From NCBI RefSeq assembly GCF_018100805.1, contig NZ_JAGJEA010000010.1:103500-167499 (forward strand): a stretch of DNA of 64,000 bases, written 5' to 3'. The position numbers and the translations under genes are program-made. Source of the DNA: Aquimarina sp. MMG016. Its GTDB lineage: Bacteria; Bacteroidota; Bacteroidia; Flavobacteriales; Flavobacteriaceae. Positions 1-9,345 of this stretch are shown here, piece by piece. Every line of letters begins with the position of its first letter. Positions within the stretch are counted from its first letter, which is position 1. The notes under the pieces are model-generated. The model was given only the letters and a program-made list of their open reading frames with translations. It did not search any database and was not told where the DNA came from.

Positions 1-1
1 A

Positions 2-469
2 AATATACTTCAGGAACATTTCTTAACTATAGGTATGGCTAAGGTATCAACATCTGCTTATGAAGCATTTGATACAAATCTACTTCAGAAAGGAAAAGAT
101 ATTGTTGTTGTCAATAAAGACAGACAAATTGCCACTGCAAAAGCTTATGCTAAATTAATGGCTGATCAAGGATACACTCAACCACCTCGTCGCAAAGACA
201 TTAAGGTGCTTGGTAAACAAGCTTTAGGAATGTTCTTAGTAGGTACAGATTCTATGGAAGCTAGTAGATATATTTCTGAGCACGATCACAAAATAGCAAA
301 TAAACTTGGGTATGTAATGGCTGGTGGAGATTTATCAGAACCAACTTTGGTAACTGAGCAATATTTATTAGACCTAGAAAGAGAAGCATTCTTGTCTTTA
401 TGTACAGAACGTAAAACTCTTGAGCGTATCGAGCATATGCTTAAGAAAGGAAAACCATTACGTAATTAG
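2..469 (+). CDS. 3-hydroxyacyl-CoA dehydrogenase, C-terminal part (cut by window edge)
   Basis: The reading frame is open from the first bases, so this is the 3' end of a longer gene. The ATG at 35 is internal. The visible part matches the C-terminal 3-hydroxyacyl-CoA dehydrogenase domain of fused FadB/FadJ-type proteins, with a helical segment around LGKQALGMFLVGTDSMEASRY and a final EREAFLSLCTERKTLERIEH stretch. The enzyme oxidises 3-hydroxyacyl-CoA to 3-ketoacyl-CoA in beta-oxidation. The thiolase and acyl-CoA dehydrogenase directly downstream on the same strand support a fatty-acid degradation operon. The catalytic domains lie outside the window, so the full domain content is inferred. 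Confidence 0.85.
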   Translation, partial: NILQEHFLTIGMAKVSTSAYEAFDTNLLQKGKDIVVVNKDRQIATAKAYAKLMADQGYTQPPRRKDIKVLGKQALGMFLVGTDSMEASRYISEHDHKIANKLGYVMAGGDLSEPTLVTEQYLLDLEREAFLSLCTERKTLERIEHMLKKGKPLRN

Positions 470-549
470 ATTACTAGATTGTTGGATTACTAGAATATTA
501 GAAATCCGACTAGTCTAAAAATCGAATAATCTAAAAATCTATTAAAAAA

Positions 550-1740
550 ATGAAAACAGCATATATAGTAAAAGCATACAGAACAGCCGTAGGAAAAGCT
601 CCTCGCGGAGTGTTCCGATTTAAAAGAACTGATGAACTTGCAGCTGAAACTATTCAGCACATGATGAAAGAACTGCCACAATTAGATAAAGCGCGTATTG
701 ATGATGTAATTGTTGGTAATGCAATGCCAGAAGGTTCCCAAGGACTTAATATGGCTCGTTTAATCTCATTAATGGGTCTGGACTCTATTGATGTTCCCGG
801 AGTAACCGTAAATAGATTCTGTTCTTCAGGAATTGAAACTATTGGTATTGCAACGGCAAAAATCCAAGCAGGAATGGCTGACTGTATTATTGCAGGTGGT
901 GCAGAAAGTATGAGTGCAGTTCCTATGACAGGTTACAAAACAGAACTTAATTACGATCTTGCCAATTCTGGTCATGCAGATTATTATTGGGGAATGGGTA
1001 ACACTGCTGAAGCTGTTGCTGATCAGTTTAAAGTATCTCGTGAGGACCAGGATGAATTTGCATATAATTCTCATATGAAAGCATTAAAGGCTCAAGCTGA
1101 AAATCGTTTTCAAGATCAAATTGTTCCTATTAATGTAGAGCAAATTTATGTTGATGAGAACGGTAAAAAAGCTTCAAAGTCATATACAGTAACTAAAGAT
1201 GAGGGACCAAGAGCTGGTACTAAAAAAGAAGTATTAGCTAAACTTAGACCTGTATTTGCTGCTGGCGGTAGTGTAACAGCGGGTAATTCTTCTCAGATGA
1301 GTGATGGTGCAGCATTTGTAATGGTGATGAGTGAGGAAATGGTAAAAGAGCTTAATCTAGAACCTATTGCACGTTTAGTTAATTATGCCGCAGCTGGTGT
1401 AGAGCCAAGAATTATGGGTATTGGACCTGTAAAAGCTATTCCTAAAGCATTAAAACAAGCTGGATTAAAACAAGATGATATTGAATTGATAGAACTGAAT
1501 GAAGCTTTTGCTTCTCAGTCTTTGGCTGTAATGCGTGAGCTAAATATCAATCAAGATATCGTGAATGTTAATGGTGGAGCTATTGCATTAGGACATCCAC
1601 TTGGATGTACAGGAGCTAAACTATCGGTACAACTATTTGACGAAATGCGTAAACGAGATATGAAAGGTAAATACGGTATGGTCACTATGTGTGTTGGAAC
1701 AGGGCAAGGTGCCGCAGGTATTTATGAATTTTTGAATTAA
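550..1740 (+). CDS. fadA: acetyl-CoA C-acyltransferase (thiolase)
   Basis: A 396-residue protein of normal thiolase length. It carries the three thiolase signatures: nucleophilic Cys91 in RFCSSG, His349 in [11 protein letters not shown], and Cys381 in MCVGTGQGA. The last step of beta-oxidation is thiolytic cleavage of 3-ketoacyl-CoA to acetyl-CoA and a shortened acyl-CoA, in the cytoplasm. It lies 80 bp after the hydroxyacyl-CoA dehydrogenase and 33 bp before an acyl-CoA dehydrogenase on the same strand, so degradation (FadA-like) is more likely than acetoacetyl-CoA synthesis. The ATG follows an A-rich leader, as usual in this phylum. Confidence 0.95.
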   Translation: MKTAYIVKAYRTAVGKAPRGVFRFKRTDELAAETIQHMMKELPQLDKARIDDVIVGNAMPEGSQGLNMARLISLMGLDSIDVPGVTVNRFCSSGIETIGIATAKIQAGMADCIIAGGAESMSAVPMTGYKTELNYDLANSGHADYYWGMGNTAEAVADQFKVSREDQDEFAYNSHMKALKAQAENRFQDQIVPINVEQIYVDENGKKASKSYTVTKDEGPRAGTKKEVLAKLRPVFAAGGSVTAGNSSQMSDGAAFVMVMSEEMVKELNLEPIARLVNYAAAGVEPRIMGIGPVKAIPKALKQAGLKQDDIELIELNEAFASQSLAVMRELNINQDIVNVNGGAIALGHPLGCTGAKLSVQLFDEMRKRDMKGKYGMVTMCVGTGQGAAGIYEFLN

Positions 1741-1773
1741 TAAAAATAGAATAAGAAAATAACACTAATAAAG

Positions 1774-3585
1774 ATGAGTACAGAAACTATAAACAAAGAC
1801 ATTCTTAGAGGAGGACAGTTCCTTGTAAAAGAAACTAAGGCAGAAGATGTATTTACTCCAGAAGATTTTTCTGAGGAGCAAAAAATGATGCGCGATAGTG
1901 CAAAAGAATTTGTTGATCGTGAGCTATGGGCACATTGGGAAAGGTTTGAATCTAAAGATTATGCCTATACTGAAGCCTGTATGAAAAAGGCCGGAGAACT
2001 AGGCCTTCTCGGTGTTGCTGTACCTGAAGATTATGAAGGTTTAGGAATGGGGTTTGTTTCTACTATGCTTGTATGTGACTACATTTCTGGAGCTACAGGA
2101 TCATTCAGTACTGCTTTTGGTGCTCATACTGGTATTGGTACTATGCCAATCTCATTATATGGTAACGAAGAGCAAAAGAAAAAATACGTTTCTAAATTAG
2201 CAACAGGTGAATGGATGGGAGCATATTGCTTGACTGAACCTGGTGCTGGATCTGATGCAAACTCAGGAAAAACAAAAGCTGTTTTATCTGATGACGGAAA
2301 ACACTATTTGATTTCTGGTCAGAAAATGTGGATCTCTAATGCTGGGTTCTGTGACGTGATGATTGTATTCGCACGTATTGAAGATGATAAAAACATTACA
2401 GGATTTATAGTTGAACATGATCCTTCTAATGGTATCACATTAGGTGATGAAGAAAAGAAATTAGGTATACACTCCTCTTCTACCCGTCAGGTATTCTTTA
2501 GTGATACTAAAGTACCGGTGGAGAATATGTTATCAGAGAGAGGTAATGGATTCAAAATTGCAATGAATGCGTTAAATGTAGGTCGTATCAAATTAGCAGC
2601 GGCTTGTTTAGATGCACAACGTAGAGTAATTGATGAGGCTACTAAATATGCTAATGAGCGTATTCAGTTTAAAACTCCAATTATGAACTTTGGAGCAATA
2701 AAGTCTAAAATTGCTGAGATGGCAACTAACACTTATGTAGATGAGTCTGCTAGTTATCGTGCTGCAAAAAACATTGAAGATAGAATTGCTTTAAGACAAG
2801 CAGAAGGAAACTCACACCAGGAAGCAGAACTTAAAGGAGTTGAAGAATATGCTATTGAGTGTTCTATTCTTAAGGTAGCAGTTTCTGAAGACGTTCAGAA
2901 TTGTACCGATGAAGGTGTACAAATCTTTGGAGGAATGGGATTCTCTGCAGATACTCCGATGGAATCTGCCTGGAGAGATGCTCGTATTTCTCGTATTTAC
3001 GAAGGAACTAATGAAATCAACCGTATGCTTGCTGTTGGTATGCTTGTAAAAAAAGCTATGAAAGGTCATGTAGATCTTTTAGGACCTGCAATGAAAGTTG
3101 CAGATGAATTGACAGGTATCCCTTCTTTTGATACTCCTGACTATTCTGAGTTATTTGCTGAAGAAAAAGAAATCGTTGCTAAACTTAAGAAAGTATTCCT
3201 AATGGTAGCTGGTTCTGCAGTTCAGAAATTTGGACCTAAATTAGAAGAGCACCAACAATTATTAATGGCTGCTTCAGATATTCTAATCGAAATCTATATG
3301 GCAGAATCTGCAATTTTACGTACAGAGAAAAATGCTAAACGTTTTGGAGAAGCTTCTCAAGAAACTCAGATTGCAATGTCTCAATTATATCTATACAACG
3401 CTGTAGATATTGCTATTAAAAAAGGAAAAGAAGCTATCGTTTCTTTTGCTGAAGGTGATGAACAGAGAATGATGCTTATGGGTCTTAAGCGTTTTACGAA
3501 GTATACGAATCAACCTAACGTAGTCGCACTGAGAACTAAAATTGCTGATAAAATTTCAGAAGAAAACGGATATTTTATTAGTTAA
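1774..3585 (+). CDS. acyl-CoA dehydrogenase (long form)
   Basis: A 603-residue FAD-dependent acyl-CoA dehydrogenase with the order N-terminal helical domain, beta domain and C-terminal helical domain, plus a roughly 170-residue C-terminal extension like that of VLCAD/ACAD9-type enzymes. Visible signatures are GAYCLTEPGAGSDANS (residues about 149-165, flavin/substrate site), KMWISNAG, and RIYEGTNEI with the likely catalytic Glu410. It introduces the alpha-beta double bond in acyl-CoA, the first step of beta-oxidation. It is the last gene of the operon and is followed by a terminator-like hairpin. Chain-length preference cannot be read from sequence alone. Confidence 0.95.
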   Translation: MSTETINKDILRGGQFLVKETKAEDVFTPEDFSEEQKMMRDSAKEFVDRELWAHWERFESKDYAYTEACMKKAGELGLLGVAVPEDYEGLGMGFVSTMLVCDYISGATGSFSTAFGAHTGIGTMPISLYGNEEQKKKYVSKLATGEWMGAYCLTEPGAGSDANSGKTKAVLSDDGKHYLISGQKMWISNAGFCDVMIVFARIEDDKNITGFIVEHDPSNGITLGDEEKKLGIHSSSTRQVFFSDTKVPVENMLSERGNGFKIAMNALNVGRIKLAAACLDAQRRVIDEATKYANERIQFKTPIMNFGAIKSKIAEMATNTYVDESASYRAAKNIEDRIALRQAEGNSHQEAELKGVEEYAIECSILKVAVSEDVQNCTDEGVQIFGGMGFSADTPMESAWRDARISRIYEGTNEINRMLAVGMLVKKAMKGHVDLLGPAMKVADELTGIPSFDTPDYSELFAEEKEIVAKLKKVFLMVAGSAVQKFGPKLEEHQQLLMAASDILIEIYMAESAILRTEKNAKRFGEASQETQIAMSQLYLYNAVDIAIKKGKEAIVSFAEGDEQRMMLMGLKRFTKYTNQPNVVALRTKIADKISEENGYFIS

Positions 3586-3646
3586 TACATACCGTACTGC
3601 CTTCCCTATGGCATTAAACTAGGGAGTTGTTTAATTTTGATTTAAG

Positions 3647-3681
3647 AAACCGTCTTTTTGGGTATAAAAAGGCGGTTTTTT
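3647..3681 (+). terminator. Rho-independent terminator after the beta-oxidation operon
   Basis: AAACCGtCTTTTT pairs with AAAAAGGCGGTTT around a short loop and runs into a T tract. One G-U pair is needed. It sits about 60 bp after the acyl-CoA dehydrogenase stop. Confidence 0.8.
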
Positions 3682-4308
3682 AATTACTACAAAAACAACA
3701 ACCTTTCGTAAAAAAGTTATGTAAGAAAAGAATAAATCTTCATTTTTCTAAAAATTACATAAAATCTTCGCTTTGATAAGCCAAAACTCACAGTTTTATA
3801 CTAAACCTTTATAATATTTTATAAAACAAGATTAATTTATTAACACGAAAACGTTGTAGTTTAAGATTCGTCCTACAAATATGAATATTTCGTAATAACT
3901 TAGTGAAAATTTAACACAAGAAACACTATTACAAACAAAAAACTACTTTTTATGAAATCAAATTCCCCTCCAACGAAAACAAGTCTTTTATTAGAGTTAC
4001 TTTAACTAAAAAATACATTTTTGGTCATAGAGCAATAATAAGCCCGAGCACATTTTTCAGATTTAAATGAAAATTCAGGATATAACAGAAGTTATAGTAT
4101 AATTATAGTCGTCAGAAAACTTTTCTTATCAAATTTGATTAAAATATAACTCTTTATTCTATTTAGAGTATATCCTAATTACGTAATAATCATTCGTAAG
4201 AAGCAATATTCATATCCTCTTGAAAATTAATTGATCCCAACTCATGGTACAATTCATTGTATTATGTGATAACACAAACTCGTTTATAACAAAAACACAA
4301 ATTGCAAA
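3682..4308. other. Non-coding upstream region of the amylase gene
   Basis: About 630 bases without a credible gene. The longest start-stop string, at 3952-4005, is only 17 codons. The region is very AT-rich and holds a 24-bp sequence (3837-3860) repeated exactly, inverted, at 36.4 kb. It is probably the long regulatory leader of the amylase gene. Confidence 0.5.
3837..3860 (+). promoter_or_regulatory. Candidate operator, copy 1 of a shared 24-bp sequence
   Basis: The stretch contains ACACGAAAACGTTGTAG and is identical, on the opposite strand, to 36439-36462. The CG-centred core AAAACGTT looks like half of a LacI-family operator. That resemblance is an inference; the identity of the two copies is read directly. 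It lies about 450 bp upstream of the amylase start. Confidence 0.5.
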
Positions 4309-6585
4309 ATGAAAAATTCGAAGAAAAATTACTTTTTACTAATCCTTCTTTTTTGTTTACCTCTACTAAGCATTCAAGCACAGGATGAAGATGTATTGTT
4401 TCAGGCTTTTGACTGGAATGTACAAAACCAACCAGCTGGACAAACCTGGTATAATGTAGTATCGCAAAATAGAAATGCCATCAAAGATGCTGGTATAGAT
4501 ATGATTTGGATGCCACCACCAAGTAATTCGGCTGCACCCCAGGGGTATTTACCAAGAGAGTTGTATGACTTAAATAGTGCATATGGAACACAAGCACAAT
4601 TAGTAAATCTGATCAATCAATTCCATGCTCTCGATATCAAGGTTTTGAGTGATGTTGTAATTAATCACCGTGTAGGTTCTAATGATGCCGTAACTTTTGA
4701 AAATCCGGATTGGCCTACTTTTTATATCACTGCTGATGATGAAGGAAGAAACTTTGTTAATGGTCCTGTAGAATTTAGTATCAACGGAGATTATGTTCCG
4801 GGGACAGCATTAAAATCAGACGGATCAAATGGTACATTTGCTGCTGCAAGGGATCTGGATCATAAAAACCCTGCTGTAAGAGCTGAAATCATTAGATGGA
4901 TGAATTTCTTAAAAAATGACATTGGTTTTGATGGCTGGAGATATGATTTCGTTCACGGATATGATCCTATTTATAATAAAGAATATAATGATGCAACCAG
5001 TCCATATTTTGCCGTAGGTGAATTATTAGAAAGTAGTCGTGTACAGACTAATAACTGGGTTAATTTTGCACAACAATCTTCTTCTGCTTTTGATTTTAAT
5101 ACTAAAGTTAGTTTACAAAACGCGATTAGAGACAATAACTTATCATATTTAAGAGATGGACAAGGAAGACCATCAGGAATGATTGGTATTAATCCATCAA
5201 AGTCTGTTACCTTCCTGGACAATCACGATACCGGATTTGCACAACAATGTTGTGGATCAGGATATGTATTTCCTGGAGGAGAGACCAATCTTAGAAAAGG
5301 ATATGCATATATATTGACTCACCCAGGTAATCCGGCAGTATTCTGGACACACTTTTTTGATGGTGGCATTGGTGTTCGTAATGCAATCAAGGACCTTATC
5401 GCAGCAAGAAAAAGTGTAAGAGTACACTCTGCCTCTACCATTAACATAGCAGAAGCAAGAAATGATTTATATGCAGCATATATAGACGGAAAAAGTGGTA
5501 CACTGGCAATGAAATTAGGTAGTGGCAACTGGTCTCCAAATGGTAGTGGCTGGGTATTGCAGACTTCTGGTAATGATTATGCCGTATGGACACAGGGAGG
5601 AAACACTGGTGGTGGAGAAACTGTTGCTCCTTTTACAGTAAATTTCAAAAAACCTTCCGGATGGGGTAATACTGTTAATGCATATTTCTATGATGCTGCG
5701 GCCAATGCTACAATTTCTGGCACATCGGGATGGCCTGGACAACAAACAACTAATATTTCTGGTACTCCTTGGTATTCATATACACTAACACCTCCTGCCG
5801 GGATTTCTGCAGCAAATATCAGAGTGATATTCAATGACGGAAATAATCAAACCGGAGATTTATCACGTAGCAGTGATGGATGGTATACTAACGGAACCTG
5901 GTCTGATAACTGTCCATCAGAATGTAGTGGTTCTTCTAATTCTTCTCAGGTTACCCTTAACTTTAGAAAACCAAGTGGATGGGGGAACAACACAAATCTA
6001 TATTTATATAATAAAGCTACTAATCAGACCCTTTCAGGAACATCGGGTTGGCCTGGTGAAAGCATGACAAATTTAAGTGGTACCACATGGTGTGCTAACA
6101 CATTTACTTTACCAAACGGAGTATCCCCAAATAATGTTGGTGTAGTATTTAACAATGGTAATGGACAACAAACAGTGGATCTAACAAGAGGAACCGATGG
6201 ATGGTTTACAGTTACAGGAAGCAGTAACGGTAAACGAACAGGAACCTGGTCAAACAATTGCACAACGGGATGTCCATCTAGTAGTGCGGCAAGATTATTA
6301 GAAAACACTGATAAAGATATTGCAGAAAACATGAAAGCAACAATCTTTCCTAATCCAATTCAAGATCGCGCAACTTTACGTGTTACCACTCCAAATGATG
6401 GTATCTTAACTGTAACCGTTACTAACATTCTAGGACAGACTAAGACCATTTATAACCAAAATACTCAAGCTGGAAATCAGGAAATTGATATTATCAGTAA
6501 TGAGATAGGCCAACAAGGAATCTATTTCTACAAAGTATCATTAGGCGGAAAAACATTGAGTCAAATAAAAGCAATAAACAAATAA
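4309..6585 (+). CDS. Secreted alpha-amylase, GH13, with two CBM26-like modules and T9SS sorting domain
   Basis: 758 residues. The N-terminal signal peptide ends near SIQAQ (about residue 24). A GH13 barrel follows (about 27-430), with DVVINH, nucleophile Asp213 in GWRYDFVHGY, acid/base Glu238 in VGELLE, and Asp307 in FLDNHD. Two tandem starch-binding modules of CBM26 type (about 440-545 and 547-655) share the words KPSGWGN and GTSGWPG. The last 80 residues form a type A sorting domain (FPNPIQDRATL to the C-terminus), so export is by the type IX system to the surface or outside. It hydrolyses starch-like alpha-1,4-glucans. The order fits the plant-like GH13 amylases of marine bacteria. A sugar-binding lipoprotein and a transporter follow. 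Confidence 0.95.
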   Translation: MKNSKKNYFLLILLFCLPLLSIQAQDEDVLFQAFDWNVQNQPAGQTWYNVVSQNRNAIKDAGIDMIWMPPPSNSAAPQGYLPRELYDLNSAYGTQAQLVNLINQFHALDIKVLSDVVINHRVGSNDAVTFENPDWPTFYITADDEGRNFVNGPVEFSINGDYVPGTALKSDGSNGTFAAARDLDHKNPAVRAEIIRWMNFLKNDIGFDGWRYDFVHGYDPIYNKEYNDATSPYFAVGELLESSRVQTNNWVNFAQQSSSAFDFNTKVSLQNAIRDNNLSYLRDGQGRPSGMIGINPSKSVTFLDNHDTGFAQQCCGSGYVFPGGETNLRKGYAYILTHPGNPAVFWTHFFDGGIGVRNAIKDLIAARKSVRVHSASTINIAEARNDLYAAYIDGKSGTLAMKLGSGNWSPNGSGWVLQTSGNDYAVWTQGGNTGGGETVAPFTVNFKKPSGWGNTVNAYFYDAAANATISGTSGWPGQQTTNISGTPWYSYTLTPPAGISAANIRVIFNDGNNQTGDLSRSSDGWYTNGTWSDNCPSECSGSSNSSQVTLNFRKPSGWGNNTNLYLYNKATNQTLSGTSGWPGESMTNLSGTTWCANTFTLPNGVSPNNVGVVFNNGNGQQTVDLTRGTDGWFTVTGSSNGKRTGTWSNNCTTGCPSSSAARLLENTDKDIAENMKATIFPNPIQDRATLRVTTPNDGILTVTVTNILGQTKTIYNQNTQAGNQEIDIISNEIGQQGIYFYKVSLGGKTLSQIKAINK

Positions 6586-6638
6586 TTACATACCCTTTAT
6601 TTTCACTTTCAGCAATGCTGCTGTAATAAAGGTTAGAG

Positions 6639-6674
6639 CGGTTGTTACTTTTAAATAAGTAGCAACCGTTTTTT
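6639..6674 (+). terminator. Rho-independent terminator after the amylase gene
   Basis: CGGTTGTTACTT pairs with AAGTAGCAACCG (one G-U pair) around a 5-base loop, followed by six T. It lies 54 bp after the amylase stop and separates it from the next gene. Confidence 0.85.
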
Positions 6675-6716
6675 AATTTTTCTTTATTACTTTTATCAGA
6701 CAACAAATAATGCTTG

Positions 6717-7505
6717 ATGATACGATCACACCTAATTTTTATTTTCTTCTCTCTGGTTATTTTAAGCTGTAAAAAAAACTACAACCATAATAACCTGGGG
6801 CAAAACACAAGTGTTGAAGATTTTCAAAACGTAAAAAAAGAACATCAAATCAGAGAAGTTATAAAGGCTGAGATCACCCCATCATTAGATGGAAATATGA
6901 ATGATCCTGCATGGCAACAAGCGACTTGGTATCCAATGGACCAGAGATGGATCGGAGAGTATCCCAAGTTTAATGACTTTTTTGGAAGATATAAAATCAC
7001 CTGGACTCCAGAAGCTCTTTATGTCTTAGTAGAAATAAAGGATGATGTTTTATATGATCAATATGACGATCCTTTAAAACTTTGGTGGGATGATGATTGT
7101 GTTGAAATATTTATAGATGCAGATAATTCCGGAGGAAATCACCAATATAATAATAACGCTTTTGCATATCACATAGCTTTAGATGGAAATGTGGTGGATT
7201 TGGCTAGTGATAAAAAGCCTGTTCTTTATAACAGTCATGTTGCCACAAAAAGAGTTACTAAAAACGATATTTCTGTTTGGGAATTCGAAATCATAATCTA
7301 TGATAAAACTTATGAAGAAGGAAAAACAAATGACGCAGTCATTCTTAAAAAGGGTCATAAACTAGGCTTCGCTATTGCATATAATGATAATGATGGTAGT
7401 AAAGAAAGGGAAAATTTTATGGGTTCAGTTTTTATTCCCGGAGAAGAAAAAAATCTAGGTTGGATCAATGCAGATGTGTTCGGTACCATTATTCTATCAG
7501 AATAA
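6717..7505 (+). CDS. CBM9-like carbohydrate-binding lipoprotein
   Basis: 262 residues from the ATG at 6717; the frame can be extended one codon to a TTG. A lipoprotein signal is present: IFIFFSLVILSC puts the lipid-anchored Cys near residue 18. The rest matches family 9-like carbohydrate-binding domains (LDGNMNDPAWQQA, WWDDDCVEIFIDADNSGG, FAYHIALDGNVVDL). It is probably a surface or periplasmic glycan-binding protein without catalytic activity. The position behind the secreted amylase suggests a role in binding starch or its products, but CBM9-like proteins also bind other sugars. The terminator just upstream means it has its own promoter or depends on read-through. Confidence 0.8.
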   Translation: MIRSHLIFIFFSLVILSCKKNYNHNNLGQNTSVEDFQNVKKEHQIREVIKAEITPSLDGNMNDPAWQQATWYPMDQRWIGEYPKFNDFFGRYKITWTPEALYVLVEIKDDVLYDQYDDPLKLWWDDDCVEIFIDADNSGGNHQYNNNAFAYHIALDGNVVDLASDKKPVLYNSHVATKRVTKNDISVWEFEIIIYDKTYEEGKTNDAVILKKGHKLGFAIAYNDNDGSKERENFMGSVFIPGEEKNLGWINADVFGTIILSE

Positions 7506-7571
7506 TATTTTAATTCTTAACAAATCAATTGTCTAAAATAATATGTATATTTCCATAAACCCCAGATACTC

Positions 7572-8732
7572 CTGAAACCAAAATTCTATATACTCCCGGT
7601 AATTATTGTCTCGCAATTCCTTTGTACTTCCTTATGGTTTGCTGGTAATGCAATTATCGATGATCTGGCAACACAGTTTTCTGTAAAGTTTAATCTTTTA
7701 GGATATCTACTATCTTTTGTACAATTCGGTTTTATTGTTGGCACATTGACATTTGCACTATTAACTATCTCTGATCGGTTTTCTCCATCACGGATATTTA
7801 TGATTTGTGCATTTCTTGGAGCATTGTCAAACCTATCACTATTAATCCCCAATATTGCAATATTTAATTTACTAACAGCCAGATTTGGTACTGGTTTTTT
7901 TCTTGCTGGAATTTATCCAGTGGGTATGAAAATTGCATCTGATTATTATAAAGATGGATTAGGAAAAGCTTTAGGTTTCCTGGTTGGAGCTCTAGTACTA
8001 GGAACAGCAATTCCTCATTTAATAAAAGAACTTTCCTGGAGTAGCGATTATCGAATGGTAATCATATTTACATCAGCATTAGCCAGTATTGGAGGATTAG
8101 TCATGTGGCTATTAGTTCCTGATGGCCCATACAGAAAACCAGTATCCAGACTACAACTAGGAGTAATTACACAACTTTTTAGTATTATAGGGTTTAGAAA
8201 AGCTGCTTTTGGATATTTTGGACATATGTGGGAACTATATGCGTTTTGGGGGTTCGTACCGATAATCCTTAAGACCTATGCAGATCTTCAATCTATCGAA
8301 TTACAAGTTTCATTCTGGTCCTTTATTATTATTGGTATTGGTACTATTTCCTGTATACTTGGTGGGTATATCTCTGTTAAAGTAGGTAGTAGAAAAGTAG
8401 CCAGAAACTCATTATTTATTTCAGGTTTATTTTGTCTTAGCTCTCCTCTACTCTTTCAACTTCCTCCACAAATATTCATTGTATGCTTATGCCTCTGGGG
8501 AATGCTCGTCATCTCAGACTCCCCACAATTCTCTACTATGGTTGCCGCAGCAGCTCCACCAGAGCTAAGGGGCACAGGACTAACTATAGTCAATTGTATT
8601 GGATTTGCGATTACCATAATCAGCATACAATTATTATCTTTTCTTTTAGATTATCTAGACCCTACATTATTATATTTATTTCTAGGAATTGGCCCTATAA
8701 TGGGAATTATCTTATTAAGAAGAAACACCTAA
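7572..8732 (+). CDS. MFS transporter with non-ATG start
   Basis: A major facilitator superfamily transporter with about 12 hydrophobic segments. The first ATG-type start in frame (about 7746) would remove the first membrane helices. Upstream the frame is open back to a stop at 7539 and encodes a typical MFS N-terminus (KPKFYILPVIIVSQF then SLWFAGNAIIDDLA). No ATG, GTG or TTG lies in that part, so I place the start at CTG 7572; ATA at 7566 is the alternative. FGTGFFLAGIYPVGMKIASDYY matches the central MFS loop region. The substrate is unknown. The neighbourhood suggests a sugar, but this subfamily also moves other small molecules. Confidence 0.8.
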   Translation: MKPKFYILPVIIVSQFLCTSLWFAGNAIIDDLATQFSVKFNLLGYLLSFVQFGFIVGTLTFALLTISDRFSPSRIFMICAFLGALSNLSLLIPNIAIFNLLTARFGTGFFLAGIYPVGMKIASDYYKDGLGKALGFLVGALVLGTAIPHLIKELSWSSDYRMVIIFTSALASIGGLVMWLLVPDGPYRKPVSRLQLGVITQLFSIIGFRKAAFGYFGHMWELYAFWGFVPIILKTYADLQSIELQVSFWSFIIIGIGTISCILGGYISVKVGSRKVARNSLFISGLFCLSSPLLFQLPPQIFIVCLCLWGMLVISDSPQFSTMVAAAAPPELRGTGLTIVNCIGFAITIISIQLLSFLLDYLDPTLLYLFLGIGPIMGIILLRRNT

Positions 8733-9345
8733 TTTCTTTTCTAACAAGAGGTATATCATTAGCTATACAATAATAAATGAACAATACCTTCCCGCTTCAT
8801 TTTTAACAATTGTTTAATAATCAACCTATTAGAAAGGCAGGGAGAAATCTTACGAATAACTTCGTTAAAAGGCATATAGCTTCGATTTATGAAGTTAAAA
8901 AAAGCTTAATAAAACAATTTTATTGTGAACAAAACCAAAAAAAACAAGTAGAACAGGCCAAAAACATGAATTTTAACTACCAAAATCAAAAATTAGTTAA
9001 AAATACTTCACCAATTAACAAAATATTAATATATATTTGCCATTGACAAAAAAAAAGGGAAAATCTTACACTATTAACTAATTCATTTACATAGTCTTTA
9101 TATGTGAATAATTGATTTGGTGGACTTATATATTATAAGTTCATAGTGTACTCTATTCCTTAATTGATCACAACAAATATTTACTCTTTTATTAAAATGC
9201 TGAAATAACTAAAATGATTTATATGTAAAAAAAGTACAATTCTCTTAAACCTGCCCAGAACAAAGTTTAAATCGGGAAACACATTAGTATTCCACGATTT
9301 TAATTCAATCAAACAATTAGTCCAATTATTAAATCCTATCAAAAT
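8733..9345. other. Non-coding region before the SusC operon
   Basis: About 610 bases with no convincing gene. A 78-codon frame at 8810-9046 is Lys/Asn-rich with no recognisable feature, and I treat it as noise. A near-palindrome at about 9123-9143 (CTTATATATTATAAG core) could be an operator or a chance AT-rich repeat. The SusC promoter must lie here, but no clear -7 element was seen. Confidence 0.4.

Noticed and set aside
8810..9046. 78-codon plus-strand frame before the SusC operon
   Set aside because: Asn/Lys-rich, no conserved feature, no plausible leader, and in AT-rich DNA where such frames are frequent.
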